A stretch of 64,000 nt of DNA from Diogma glabrata (GCA_963693315.1 OY856187.1:112693746-112757745); one strand, 5' to 3'; counted from the stretch's first letter, positions 1 through 12,310 are shown. Numbers and translations are program-made. Notes: generated by a model not told the origin, from the letters alone.

Positions 1-353
1 GGTACTATTTGCTACTAAAGAAAACATTCCTTTTTGGGGAGGGGAAATATTAGTCCAAACTGGTGGTAGGTAATTAAAGAATAACCCGCGCCGTCGCTAA
101 AATCAACGACACAGTTCATCTTTTTTTCCAATCGCCACCAAAATTTAGTAAATTTCAGATTTCAATACAAAACATCTATGTAAACCCATGAACGTGTAAT
201 GATAGGTGAGTTTCAGGTGACTCTAAAACCATAATATTTATAACTAAAGAAATTATTAAATCATTTGCTACTTTATTTTGATTCTGAATATTAAATTAAA
301 ATAATCCATAATTAACACTGTTTGCCGTTAGCACTTGGCGTAAGTTTTCAAAT

Positions 354-637
354 AACATAATGTCAATCCCTTGTTACTTTACGAAAATAACTTATTATAA
401 GTTTAATAAAAAATTAAAGAAAACAAAGTTTTTTTTAATAATTTTACTGGTACTCTATATATATTTCAGCTTGTTAGGCCATCTTCTGAAGTAATCTTAC
501 TCCAGAAGATGGCCTAAAAAGCTGAAATATATATAGAGTAACAGTAAAATTATTAAAAAAACTTTGTTTTCTTTAATTTTTAATTAAACTTATAATAAGT
601 TATTTGCGTAGAGTAACAAGAGTTCGACATTATGTTA
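354..637. repeat. near-perfect 284-bp palindrome (foldback element)
   Basis: Two arms of about 140 bp are reverse complements and meet at a short centre near position 496, within a stretch reading TTCTGAAGTAATCTTACTCC. The outer ends pair too: CATAATGTCAAT-type sequence at the left matches GACATTATG at the right, and TGTTACTTTACG matches CGTAGAGTAACA. Mismatches are few. There is no plausible protein; the short open frame starting at 604 runs over the right arm. It is most likely a palindromic MITE. A transcript through it would form a long hairpin. Confidence 0.85.
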
Positions 638-1011
638 AAAAAATCCATGTTAACAAACATAAAAACACTTATGTGTGCTACAGGTCATTCAACCAATTTT
701 TAACATTTTTTCAGTTAATTGCTTTGTTGCGTCACTCGATGTCAAATAATAACACAAGTTTATACATTCTGAACTACTTTTGTCTCCCTTAATAAAACTC
801 TACTTTTCTTATGAAATTTGACCTGTTGAGCACGAATATCATATTCATTTTTTTTTGGTTTGCTCTTGTTTTTGAGATATGCGGGAAAAATCAATTTATT
901 TGATGAACAAAAATTCTGGTTTTTGGACCTCATATTTTACAAAACAAACAAGTTCAATGTATAAATGAAACAAATGCACAGTAGATCCGCTAACAAATTT
1001 TTTCAAATCCA
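638..1011. other. no gene seen
   Basis: AT-rich sequence between two repeats. I see no coding pattern, RNA gene or clear repeat boundary here. Confidence 0.4.
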
Positions 1012-1702
1012 TTAAGGGGGAGGGGGTATGGTTTTAAAGACGAAAAAAAGCATATTTTTGTGATTTTTTTGCGGCGACATGAGTAATATAATTTTATTAA
1101 ATTTAATTACAAGTTGTACAATAAATTTTTTGAAGTATGTCAGAAAAAAATTTCAATTAAAAATATTGATAAATCAGCCGGTGACGATGAATCTCCAGAG
1201 GAGCCTTGAAAAAAGTGGTTTGGCGGTGAACATTATAACTCGTTACCGGATCATGTGAAACAAAAAAATTGATATGCGTTTTGAAGGTGATGTATTTCTC
1301 GAGGTAATCATGAAGAGTTTTTTTTTTCTATTTTTTGCAGCACTTGAAAGTGAAAATCGCGATTTTAGCTCAAAAAATCGCGTTTAATTTGTTATTAAAA
1401 AATAGAAAAAAATAAAAAAAAAACTCTTCCTGATTACCTGTTGATTTATGTGAAGAAGTAATGTCCAAATTTTCAAAAGGATCGGTTTAGTAGATTTTGA
1501 GTTCTAATGTTCACAAACTTCAAAAATGACGTTTTCGGGAAAATGGGGTCAAACGGCAACCCTGTTGAAACGCCGTAACTCCTTTAGTTTTACTCGGATT
1601 GACTTAAAATTTGTACACAATATTCTCGACATATTGTTCATTCAGAAAAAAAATTAAAAAAAATGCAAAACAAATTATTTTAAAACCATACACCCCCCTT
1701 AA
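1012..1702. mobile_element. nonautonomous element with about 25-bp terminal inverted repeats
   Basis: The left end (TTAAGGGGGAGGGGGTATGG followed by TTTTAAA) is matched in reverse complement at 1678-1702 (TTTTAAAACCATACACCCCC). Between them lies a second, internal inverted repeat: AGGTAATCATGAAGAG at 1302 pairs with CTCTTCCTGATTACCT at 1424-1439, flanked by poly-T and poly-A stems. No coding capacity is visible. The size and ends fit a MITE, but I could not define a target-site duplication. Confidence 0.6.
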
Positions 1703-2006
1703 AGATCCTGGAAGTTACAGTCGAAAAAGTTGAAAAGAACAAAAAATTTACGATTCTTACAAACTTTTCCATATTCAACACTATAAATTCAACATAAACA
1801 GTAACCAACATTTTTTTTAATTTCTTTAAGCCTATAGTAAATTCAATTTTCTTTCTTTTAAATTAAAAAACACGAATATTGGTGCAGGTTACACCAAGTT
1901 ATTCAACTTTTTCAAAAAAAAAATCAAAAGACAAAATATAGAAAAAACATTTCTTACTAAAAATATTTTAAATTCTGCAACATAATTGATATATTAATGT
2001 TGGATT
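1703..2006. other. no gene seen
   Basis: AT-rich spacer between two inverted-repeat elements, without a coding pattern. Confidence 0.4.
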
Positions 2007-2333
2007 TTTGTTTTCGGCTTTTCGGTCACAATTTTCGGTATTTTGTTTAAATAACAATCTTCACCCAAATGTTTTATATAGAAATAATATGTGATTTTGT
2101 ATTTCGAAATTTGTTGAATTGTAAGTACACTACAATATGTTTGTATAGCGTCCATTTTTATAAATTAAATTTTTAATATATATTTTCCGCCAAATAGGCA
2201 CACCTATGATAATGATTCCAAATGTAATCGAAACGTTAAGTAACAGCAATTAGTACATAATTTTAAACAAAATAAAACCTAAGTTTTTTTGAATAATATA
2301 CCGAAAATTGTGACCGAAAAGCCGAAAACAAAT
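2007..2333. mobile_element. MITE with 34-bp terminal inverted repeats
   Basis: The left end contains GTTTTCGGCTTTTCGGTCAC and continues to 2041. The same sequence appears in reverse complement at 2300-2333. The roughly 260-bp interior is AT-rich and noncoding. Long, nearly identical inverted ends on a 327-bp body are the usual shape of a MITE. The superfamily is not clear. Confidence 0.75.
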
Positions 2334-2394
2334 GTTATCAATACAACATTGGTCGAAAATAAAAACAACTTCTCATACATAATTAATTTATACA

Positions 2395-3860
2395 TAAGAT
2401 GTTACATTTCCTTCGGTCTGAAAGACCTAATTACTTCGGTCCGAAAGTCCTAAGTATTACATTCATGAGCCAAAAGCGAAATGCTCCCAACGCCCCCACT
2501 TTTTTGGCATTTCTCGACGTTTTAGAACCTACTTATTCTAAAAAGGCAAAAAAAAATATATGTCTGTCTGTCGGCCGTCATTGCCTACGAAATCTAGAAA
2601 ACCGTTGGAGGGATTTCAAAAATATTGCTTTTTAAAACTACGTATACTCAAGAGACAGGTCCAAAAGGATGATAAGTTCGATAACTGTACCGAAAGTGTG
2701 TCAAAAAAATCATCAAGTGTGTCAAAAATAACAAATTTTCATATTTTTGGCCTTAAAAACGTTAATTTTAAGTGATTACGAGTAGGAACATTGAATTTGG
2801 AGAAATCTTGATATCAAAAACTAGATTATTGTATTAGAAGTTTGTCAAAAAAATGTTGTCAAGTGTGTCAAAAGAAAGATTTTTATTTATTTTTTTACCC
2901 AATTTTTCGGGAAAAATAAAATTAATTATTTGTATGACATGAAATTTCATTATTATTATTAAGAATTATGGCATTATGAGTTTGTCAAAAAAATGTGGTC
3001 AAGTGTGTCAGAAGAAAGATTTTTTATCCAATTTTTTAGAAAAAAATAAAATTAATTATTTGTATGACATGATTATTATTTATTATTTATTATTTTTATC
3101 CAATTTATCCATTTATTTTTTATCCAATTTTTTAGAAAAAAATAAAATTAATTATTTGTATGACATGAAATTTTATTATTATTATAGAGAATTATGGCAT
3201 TATGAGTTTGTCAAAAAAATAATATAAAGTGTGTCAAAAAATGATTTCATTTATTTTTTAGCCCATTTTTTGGAAAAAAAATTTAGTTGTTTTTATGACG
3301 TAAATGTAATTAAACATGAAATTGGACATGGAAATTTTTGTATTTGTTATAGTTTTTGAAATATTATGGAATTTTGAAAAAACTTTATATTTTTGATTTT
3401 GTAATAACTTTTGCAATATTCTTAGAATTTTGGGAAAAGTTTTAATTTTTAATTTTGTAATAATTTTTGCAATATTTTTGGAATTTTGAAAAAAAAAATA
3501 GAATTTTTGAATTATATATATATATTTTAAGAATTTTGAAAAAAGTTTCAATTTTTGATTTTGTAAGTATTTTTGGAATATTTTTAGAATTTTGTAAAAT
3601 TTTAAATTATTGATTTTATTATAATATTTGGAATTTTGAAAAAAGTTTCAATTTTTGATTTTGTAATAATTTTTGCAAGAATTTTGGAAAAAGTTAGAAT
3701 ATTTAAGAATTTTTGGAATTTTATTTTAATTTAGAAAAAGTTTAAATATTTGATTTTATTATAATTTTTGGAATATTTTTTAATTTTGAAGAAAGTTTCA
3801 ATTTTTGATTTTGTTATAATTTTTGCCATATTTTTAGAATTTTTGGAAAAAATTGGCATT
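2395..3860 (+). repeat. 1.4-kb repeat with 131-bp tandem units and a minisatellite; mirror copy at 62.1-63.4 kb
   Basis: The left edge carries CTTCGGTCTGAAAGACCTAA, a small imperfect hairpin. From about 2848 a unit of about 131 bp starting GTTTGTCAAAAAAATG repeats near 2848, 2979 and 3206. From about 3330 to 3860 there is a degenerate minisatellite of roughly 60 bp whose theme is TTTGATTTTGTAATAATTTT. The same order of blocks occurs in reverse complement at the right end of the window. Open frames in this stretch are by-products of the repeats. Confidence 0.8.
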
Positions 3861-4226
3861 TTCCTATTTTATCCCCGTTAATAAAAAGTTGATTTTTTTT
3901 GAAAAAATTGAAAGATTAGGTTCACTGCATCCTTATTATGAGATTTGTGGAAATGTGGGGGTCAAAAGTTATGAAGGATCAAACTTTCAATTTTACCTTT
4001 TACGTGAACAGGGTTATATAATTATGCGTTTTTATTTTGATTTTATTTGACTCATTTCTGTGACCTGGCAGACCTTCGATCAAAAATAACCACCGCCAAG
4101 GGGGGGAGGGGGCCACCCTGAGTAAAAAAAAATCATTTTGTTTCAACAAAATTGCAATAAATCATGTTTTGTATTTAATTTATTTAAATTAACATATTTT
4201 AATATATTATATTTTTTTATTGTCCC

Positions 4227-4445
4227 AGTCATGGTTGCCAGTACTCGGTCATTGCTGTAATACTGGTCATCATTATTAGTCGGTTACTACGCCAGCTGTA
4301 CAACCTTGTATGGGCCATTGCTGTTTTTTGGCGACCCTTGAATGGCACCCATTCATGGTTGCCAGTACTCACCCATGCTTGCTTTTCTAGTCACCAGTAA
4401 TGGACCATTACTGGACCATTTGTACAACCTTGTATGGGCTATTAA
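4227..4445 (+). repeat. two direct repeats of about 100 bp
   Basis: Both units open with ATGGTTGCCAGTACTC and close with GTACAACCTTGTATGGGC. One spans about 4228-4322, the other about 4353-4445. The unit itself contains shorter echoes such as CCAGTAATGGACCATTACTGG. It lies just upstream of a transposase-like remnant and may be part of the same element. Confidence 0.6.
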
Positions 4446-4539
4446 TGTTCCCTGCACTTTTGTGGTGGTCTTTTTTGTAAGAAGGTATCAAAAACTAAAC
4501 AAACAAAATTCATTCGACCACACTTGATTATATAAGTGC

Positions 4540-5174
4540 ATGTTGCCAATGGTTACTCGAATGGATAAAGTTTTCATGAGTGTTCGACTCATTGAAAAAC
4601 CAACATGCAAAGATGTTGGAAATGCAATGATATGGATTATTGAACGCAAATATTTTAATGTGAAAGACGCTGATAAAACTTTTGCACAATTTGCCTGCTT
4701 GGGGCAAAATTTAAATGAAGCATCACCACTATCTACATCGTCTACTCAAACAAAATGGATACATTTTTTCGCCATTTTGCTAATCGATCGCTACCGTACA
4801 AAAAACTGGTGACAATAATCGAATTCGCTTTGAAAATTCCAATATGTAATGCACCCACTAAGAGAGTATTTTCCCATATAAATGACATTTAGATGCCAGA
4901 AAAAGGAACACAAAAATTTAATACTTTCGGACTCGAGTTATGGTCAAGTTCAACTGGCAAGAAAAATGTAATGAGTCTCACAACAAAATCAAGAATGACA
5001 ATTTTCTTTAACAAAATACGTCAGGTTGACAAACACCTTGTGAAGCCACAAGATTTCCCGGACTTGTCTCAAAATATAGTTGGACAGCTTAACTTAACTG
5101 CAGAAAGACTACGCTCTTTTATGAAATTTTTTTGGAGTAAAATAAGTAAAAAATTTTTATGGTGTAATGTTTAG
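4540..5174 (+). pseudogene. decayed hAT-like transposase, C-terminal part
   Basis: Two open stretches on the plus strand (4540-4812 and 4893-5174) sit in different frames. Between them, around 4830-4890, one frame reads a short segment ending in RVFSHINDI followed by a stop. This resembles the dimerisation motif of hAT transposases, where an ERVFS-type core is followed by a small conserved helix. The frames shift at least once and carry stops, so no intact protein remains. The assignment rests on this short motif and on the general layout. It could instead be another zinc-finger or BED-type element. Confidence 0.35.
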
Positions 5175-5212
5175 GGTTCCATACTTTGAACAAGAAAAAA
5201 ACAGTACCCTAT

Positions 5213-5590
5213 TTTTTTTATTTTTAGTAAAAAGTGTTGTGTAGTAGGAATTACAAAATGTGTCACAACAACACCTTAAGACCTTATAGGTCCCACAACA
5301 ACATGCATCTTGAGGTGTTGGTGGACGCTTTTTTTAAATCTTGGTGGATTGAAGGCACTCGAAACTATTGATTCAGGCAAAGCATTCCATTTGTACGATG
5401 TACACACAAAGAAATCCCTTTGCATTTTGTTACTGTGGCAGTGAGTAATCCCGACAGTTTGACTATTTGCACAAACAGATTGACGAGTTGAACGAGGAAA
5501 AGAATATGTCTGATGAATTAAAGATTTAATTTCATTCGAGCACGGCTGGTGACGATATTTATAAAAAACAACGAGATTTCATCTGTTAAA
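5213..5590 (-). mobile_element. 3' end of a LINE, same family as the copy at 27.7-28.9 kb
   Basis: Read on the minus strand, about 100 codons without an internal stop match the last third of the LINE protein at 27639-28826. Shared blocks include FYKYRHQ, YSFPRSTRQS versus YSYPRSTRQS, QRDFF, YKWN-LPE and VVVGP. The match continues through the 3' untranslated region, including a stem made of GTGTTGT and ACAACAC (5234-5240 and 5268-5275), and ends in an A-rich tail near 5213-5232. No start codon is present. It is a severely 5'-truncated insertion, the normal outcome of incomplete reverse transcription. Confidence 0.85.
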
Positions 5591-6149
5591 ACGTTATTTG
5601 AAGCCTGAAGGGTATTGAGCTAGCTCATCTGTTAAATGTTCTTTGACGGGAGCTGAGAGAAGAAAAAATTAAATTTGTTCTTGATGAGTGAGATGTCATA
5701 TGAAAAGTAATTTTTTTTAAATCGACTAGTTCAAACGAAGAGTTTAAATCGACGTTTTTCGACTATTAACTATTACTATTTATTACCAAAACTATTTATT
5801 AACTATTTATTAACAAAAGGGAAAAACATGAATGCAGGATGTTTTTGCTTTGAAATTGAGCTATGCGGTTATTAATTTAGGTCAGTTCTTACGGGTTTTC
5901 GGTATGTCGTCGGTTTTTTGCATTAATAACACCTACAAATTTCATTGAATTGACATATATATTTGCCATATATTTTTATATTAAATAAAGATATAAATTT
6001 TAGTATTTTTCGAACAAAACCATAATTTATTACATCGGTTAATCCATTCAAACAGAATTCAACTTTAAACTTTCCATGCCTCTAAAATTCTTAACATATT
6101 TCGAGCCACCCTGTGTCAAAACCAGGAAACAAAATGAAAACCAAGTATT
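5591..6149. other. no gene seen
   Basis: AT-rich spacer. There is a short run of direct words (ACTATTAACTATTACTATTT-like) at 5760-5810 and nothing else recognisable. Confidence 0.4.
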
Positions 6150-7260
6150 AATTGTTTTTATATACTAATCATTACCGAAATGTCAAGGTAATCAGAAGTA
6201 GTCGGGTTCACATCATCGGCGTCTTGAGTCGATTTTCCATCTTTGAAAAAAAAATTGGCAAGCATTTGGAGTACAAATAATATAAAGAATAAAATAAATA
6301 AATATGAATATATGTATGGCGAGGAGGTACTGATTAGATTTTGAGCGATATTGGACAAATTAGTGAGAAACTTCCGTAACACCTGTTTATTTGCAACATC
6401 AACAACATAAAGCTTTGGTGCGCATTGCCTTTTTATATAAATTTGAATAGTTCGGCATCCCAACATCTAGTTCATCACTTCCGTTAAAAAAAATGATTGC
6501 ACAACCAAATGTATGTCTGTTTGAGCACTACACCATTCGTTAATACATTGATTTTAATGAAACTTTGACTAAAAGTGGAGATTTATATGGCAAGAACTGA
6601 TTAGCTTTTGAGTGATATTGGATAAAGTGGCAGAAGGTCTTCTGAGCACCTGTTTTCTTAAAACATTAATAATTTTAAGTTTCGATACTAGATTTTAATG
6701 AATCTTGGTATATAAAAATTTAGTACAGTTTATAACAGTCCTGCTAACCATCTTTCGGGTTGGCACTTTCTTTTAAAAAATGTCATTTTTTTTAATTAAC
6801 AAACAAAAGTGTATATCTGTTGGGTCACTACAGTCTTTGATAATGAATCAATTTTGATAAAACTTTGACAAAAGATATAGATTTGTATGGACGGAGCTTG
6901 AAGATTAGTCTTTGAGCGAATAAGACAAAATGGTGGGGGTAAGAATGCTTCTTTGTTTGAAATGTTATTACCATCAAGCTCTGGTAATTGATTTTGATGA
7001 AACTTGGTATCTCTTCGACTAGAATCTAAACAGTTCTGCATATAAATTTCTGGATTGTCACTTCTGGTCTGCAATTATATTACTTTTCTAAATTAAACAA
7101 CAAAATGTTTGTGTATTCAATCACTACAGTTACCGTCAATGGCAGGATTTTGATAAAACTAAAACGCAAAAAAGAACTGATTGGCTCTTTTGAGTTATCG
7201 AACAAAATGGTGGGGTAGGAGATCTATCTCATAGCTGTTTATTTTAAACTTCAAACACTA
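6150..7260 (-). repeat. family X repeat, copy A (minus orientation)
   Basis: Three modules of about 290 bp follow each other. Each contains, in reverse complement, a block of the type GGAAGTGA... then a GCAGAACTGTT-like block, then a phrase resembling TTTCATCAAAATC-ATTCATT and CAAAATGGTGGG. Anchors lie near 6475, 6768 and 7055. The same phrases recur in copies B to E. The open frames at 6158-6466 and 6796-7074 run through the modules and are not conserved between copies, so I do not call them genes. The transposon class is unknown. Confidence 0.65.
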
Positions 7261-7724
7261 AATTAAACTTTTCTAAATAATTTAATGCTTTTCCAATACG
7301 CAGAATAAATATGTATCTCAACTTTTGTGTTTGCTGTTTAGGTAGATATATTTATGATGCAATAACTTTGGCTATTAATTAAAGTTAGTATTTTATGGAT
7401 GTTAGTACACTAAATTTCCATAAAACTATGTTTCCAGAACTGGAAGTGAAGCCAGTCAATGCATTAATTAGATTGTTTACCAGTATAGAAACATTTAATA
7501 TTGCTATGTTATTCAAAACTATTTTGAAGTGAGGAACCTTGACAATTATAAATTAGATTTAGTTTTAATTTTTATTCCCATTCGGAAGATGTCTTAAACC
7601 ACTATCAGAATTTGCTTAACTTTTCCCTTTATCTAGAAATCATATTTGAAATGTAAAATTTTCTACCAAATCACTTCTAACTACTATAACTCCTGTGTTT
7701 TATTTATTGATGTTAAGAAATGTT

Positions 7725-8755
7725 TGCAGTTTGCTAGTGAAACTGAAATTTTATAAAATATTGCGACGCTGATGCATAGGCTGACTTCACCTCAGCTCTG
7801 AAAACATAGTGTTCTGGATATATTGTGAGCTAATATCCATCAAACACTTTAATTATAGGCTAACCAATGTTATAAATTTCGCGTAGTTCTAACCATAATA
7901 ATATTAAAGAAAGCAGTTGCATCACAACAAACATAAATTCTGTTGTACGAGAAAAACCAAAAAAAATTTTAACCGGAAATGAAAAATCGGAAGTTGGGAT
8001 GCAGAACTGTTGAGACCGTACTAAATGCTTATGTACCAGGTTTCATCCAATTCGAACATCAGGTACAGATGATATTGAGCTTTCGAAAAAACAGGTGCTC
8101 GTGCGACCTCCCACCACTTTGTTCAATATCGCTAAAAAACTAATCAGTTGCTTGTCATACACATTTGCATTTTTTCCAAAGTGTCATCAACATTCATTCA
8201 CGAACGAATGTTTTATGCTCCAACAAACATTGAAAAAATTGTAACACAGTAAACAGGTGTTCGGGAGGCCCCCCACCACTTATCCCAATATTGTCCAAAA
8301 ACTAATCAGTTCTTTGTCATTTCAGTTTCTATCTTTTTTCAAAGTTTCATTAAAAGTAAATAAAGAATGAAGTCTGTATGCTTCTAACAAACTTTAAAAA
8401 CAAAGTGTGAAAAGTCAGCAGTTGTTTGGTAGACTCCTCACCACTTTGATTAATGTGTTCCAAAAGATGATAATTATCTTCTCACACTACTCAAAACCTT
8501 TTTCATAAGTTTCATAATAATCGCTGCATTAATCATTATTGTAGGCTGTAGTGTGCATAAAGACACTGAAAAAACTTCAAAAAATTACAAAAACATTTTT
8601 TTACCGGAAGTGAAAAACTGGAAGTTGGGATGCAGAACTGTTGTGAACCGTACTAAATGCTTATGTATCCAATTCGATTATCAGGTACAGATGCTATTGA
8701 GCTTTTAAAAAACGGGTGCTCAGGGGACCCCCACCACTTTGTCCATCACTATCGC
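7725..8755 (+). repeat. family X repeat, copy B, left part
   Basis: It begins with the head sequence AATATTGCGACGCTGATGCA, which recurs at 50503. Two modules follow with ACCGGAAATG (7972) and ACCGGAAGTG (8603) as anchors, and several stretches match copy D closely (the GCAGAACTGTTG and CCACCACTTTGT phrases). The copy stops at 8755, where a DNA transposon is inserted, and resumes at 12311. Confidence 0.75.
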
Positions 8756-9483
8756 ATATGGCTCAAAATCACCAAGGTGCAGAATTAGCTTCGCCAGCAA
8801 TTTAATGTCTTAAATCTTGACTTTATTGAGAAAAGAAAATTTATAAAATACTACAACTTAACTGTTTTGTGTGTACATGAAACAATACAATTTATTAAAG
8901 AAGTAAATTTTAAATTAAATCAATATAAATGCAGCGAAAGTTATTTCGGGAACGCGTCCTAATGAACCTTCTTCAAAAACAAGTATACAATATTAATGAA
9001 TAATTTAAGATATTTAACACCTGTCATTACTTAATATACCGTATTTTTTATACAAAATCTAGTTTTGAAAAGTATACTAACAGATGTTTTTTTTTAAATT
9101 ATAAAAATGCAAAAATAGTTTGTCCGATAGCGCATAAGTCATTTCAGTGAACGCATTGATAATCTAACAAAAATAATTTTAAGTGAACGCAGCCCTTCGT
9201 TGTCAAACGTCAGTAGAGTAAGCAAACAATAACAAAGCCGGCTTATAGTGTATTTTTCGTCAAATAAATTATATTTAAGTGGTAAGTACCTTTCAATTCA
9301 TTATTCGTAGAGCGTACATCAATAGTCCGTCAATTCGTGAACGTGGTTATTACATTTATTATTGATGAAATTCTTTTTTACGACACGAAGTAACAAAGTA
9401 GCCTAAAATATTTTACTATTGACAAAGTGGGGTCGCATTCAAGATGGCCGCTGTATAATCAAAACGCCCGCTTATTAGAAATC

Positions 9484-9570
9484 GTCATTTCGTGAACAAT
9501 CATTTTGGAAACGTTCCCGGACATGATGGCACGTTCCCGAAATGACTGTTGCGTTCTCGGAATGATAATT
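9484..9570. repeat. cluster of subterminal repeats of the transposon
   Basis: Within 87 bp there are several copies of a motif close to TCATTTCGGGAACG in both orientations (for example CATTTTGGAAACGTTCCCGG and ACGTTCCCGAAATGAC). Further copies lie near the other end at 11732-11790 and 12103. Subterminal arrays of this kind are commonly transposase binding sites in other DNA transposons. That function is inferred here. Confidence 0.6.
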
Positions 9571-9646
9571 ATTGTTTCCAAGGGCGATTCACTTACAATT
9601 TTTTATTAATTTATTTTACAAATTCGTTGCTTTTTAATAACAGCGT

Positions 9647-11280
9647 AATGAAGACTCCTGATACAGGAAAAAAACTCAAAAACAGCTTAAAAAGGATAGT
9701 GCAGCTTATTTGCGCCAAAGAAGCAAATGCTAGAAGCAAATGCTAGCAAATGCTAGAAGAAGAAAGTTTTTGGATAAGATGACTGAACAACAAAAAAAAT
9801 TAAACGGGCTAAGGACAGGGAATATTATTAAAAGAAAAAGGCAGAAAATAAAGTGAAAAAAATTACTGATATAACCGAACAAGAGAAGCAAAAGCAGAGA
9901 AAAGATTGGAAAAAATCAAAAAAATATAGAGAAAAGAAAAAAGGTTTAGCAAATCTAATAAATGATACGCCGCCACAATCAGATGACGACATAGCCCCTG
10001 TATCTTCAGAGAGAAGACAAGTAGGGAGAAAAACTGTGCGAAAAGACGGGGCGAAAGCATACCGAAAAATAAAAAAGCAGGAAGAAACTGTAGTGCAAAT
10101 GAAGCGGAAAATTCAATCTTTAAAGAAAAAACTACAAGGAAGAGATGCAAAAATAAAAACTGTTCCAAGTCCTATCAGGAAAGTTGATGCTTTAATTGAA
10201 AATATTCACGTACCTCCTGAAGTACGCAAACGACTTCTATATGGCAAAGTATTGACTGAGTAACTGCAAGAAAAGGCTGATGCTTTTCCAAAAAATTCAA
10301 AAGAGAAAGAAGTCTTTCATAAATGTATTAGTGGAAGCAATTTGCGGAAATACAAAATGCTACATATGGTCCAAAAAAAATTTTACCAGCTAGACCAAAG
10401 AAAAGAAACTATAAATCAATTTTAAAGTCTGATGCCAAAGTTCGCGAAATTGTTTTAAAGCAACAAGTTTTCGAACAGGCCACTACTTTTTTCGAACAAA
10501 TCTACAAGCAACAAGCGCACAAATCTACTTGGACTTTTAGCGAGCATGTTAAGGGTCCCATGGATGGTATAGGAGGATACCTAAAAAGAACAGCTGACAG
10601 ACATGTGTTGATGGGACATTAGAACAGCCTTAGAATTCGACGATTTGTTCAAAACCTCTGCTATCGAAGTAAAGGTAAACCCAGAAGACGACGTGATTGA
10701 GGAAAAATATAACGTACCAAATTCTTTGGATGCAATTCCAGGCATAATGGACATTACAAAAATGTGCTGGCAAAAAGGGTTAGACGTTTTAATACAATTA
10801 TATCGATACAAACATTTTCATAAAGAACTAAAACTTTCAAAGCTTTCTAGCCTTTGTAACGCAAGTGCAATTGAACCTGAGGATGTTTGTTGATTGCAAT
10901 TGAATCTCCTGTTGATAAAGAGCCCATGATAACAGATAACAATTTGAAATTTAAGAATAGTGTAAGCATTTATAAGGCTGAATACAACTCATTTTCCTCG
11001 GAAAATGAAGATTTAATGGCAATATCTCTTCGTCAGCAGATTAAAGATAAACAGATTGGTGTTGAAGCAAGTACATCTTATGGTAAACAAAATATACATC
11101 CAAATCTCGTATCCCTTGGGACATTTTTGCTTGTTAAAGTTCCTACTGAGAAGCCAAGTATTTGCTTCAATATGTTGCTACCTGCCAGACATGTGTCGAT
11201 GACGATTATGGAGAAATTTTAGTAACCTTTTTGAGATCTGTGCGTAACAATATGAGCTAAACAAATATACAATGTATAAT
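9647..11280 (+). pseudogene. degenerate protein gene of the 8.8-12.3 kb transposon
   Basis: Coding pieces occur in several frames: 9647-9746, 9853-10263, an unlisted stretch around 10400-10620, 10645-10893 and 10887-11222. The first part is very basic, with RKDWKKSKKYREKKKG typical of the N-terminus of a large group of uncharacterised multicopy arthropod proteins; a lysine-rich coiled-coil-like segment follows (10030-10160). Near 10535-10590 one frame reads KGPMDGIGG followed by KRTADR, the most recognisable motif of that group. The tail reads TFLRSV after two stops (about 11220-11245). Frameshifts and stops show that it is dead here. The enzymatic activity of this group is not known to me; its position between terminal repeats implies a role in transposition. 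Confidence 0.6.
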
Positions 11281-12310
11281 CAATATTGTCTAATAAAAAA
11301 AAAAATTCTAACTAGAACCAAAGGATGTGTCATATATTAACTTTGAGCAAATAATCAGTTTATTCCAACACCATTGCTCAAAAAAGAAAAAAGGTGTGGT
11401 GTTTTCGAAAAATAATAAGTTTTGTTTTGTATTTTAAATTTTTTTTTATTAACTTGTCGTTCGTGACAGAATTTATTCAGATTTTCTTATGTTACTTGTG
11501 TTTTTTTCCATTATTTGTAGAAGTTCAGTGGAGTAGACTATGATCTTAGGTCAAAATGAAAATGAAATGAAATGAAAATTAAAATGTTAAAACTTAATTA
11601 TAAGAAAAATAGTAAGAGTAATTTCTGTTAAGTGCAATTAATATTGCAATATAAATAAGTAAATTTGTTGTTTAAACCATTGTTTATAATTTAAATATTT
11701 CCTTACTTATACCTTATAATATCAATATCATCATTTTGGTAACATTTTTGTCATTCCGGGAACGGATAATCATTTTCGGGAACACTACAATATTTCAATA
11801 AAATACGCATAAATTGAGCTATTTTTTTTTTAAACATAGTTTATTACATTACAGAACTTTCATTCTCTTCGTGTAACGTAATTGGATTATAAGAGTTTTG
11901 AATATTTTAAAATTTCTTTAATTTTATGCACGATAATAGCAACTTCTTTAATTTTTTGACATATTTTGCTTGTAGAAGATTTTGTATGCAATTTCTTCAT
12001 AATTGCTTATATAATATAGATACATAATATACCCATGTTATTAAACAATGCTTAAGTTATGTACTTTGTTTTGTTTTTGTTCATTTTATCAAACTTAGAA
12101 AAACGTTCCCGAATTGACGGTTTTCTGTAAGATATTGACTAAAAAGCAATATTGCAAAAAAAGTAAAGAGTTTTGTGTGCTGCCTTGTCAAAGTTTATTA
12201 ATATACAAATTTTGAAACAGTATGAACTAAGAATCATCATTATAGCTTGAATTTTTTTGTGGCATAAAAATTATTTTGAACTTTGCAACCTTGGTGATTT
12301 TGAGCCATAT

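Larger units (their letters stand above)
8756..12310 (+). mobile_element. 3.55-kb DNA transposon with TIRs and subterminal repeats, inserted in family X copy B
   Basis: The ends are inverted copies of about 25 bp: ATATGGCTCAAAATCACCAA at 8756 and its complement ending at 12310. Inside each end are scattered repeats built on TCATTTCGGGAACG, for example at 8941, 9138, 9329, 9484-9570 (several, both strands), 11732-11790 and 12103. Flanking sequence on both sides is family X. Comparison with copy D indicates that about 24 bp of target were lost or replaced at the junction, so a clean target duplication is not seen. The coding region lies at 9647-11280. I cannot place it in a named superfamily from sequence alone. 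Confidence 0.75.

Noticed and set aside
3258..3551. 97-codon minus-strand frame
   Set aside because: It is a reading of the degenerate 60-bp minisatellite, with the same few words repeating.
6158..7074. Minus-strand frames of 102 and 92 codons in family X copy A
   Set aside because: Other family X copies have stops at the equivalent places, so the frames are not conserved.
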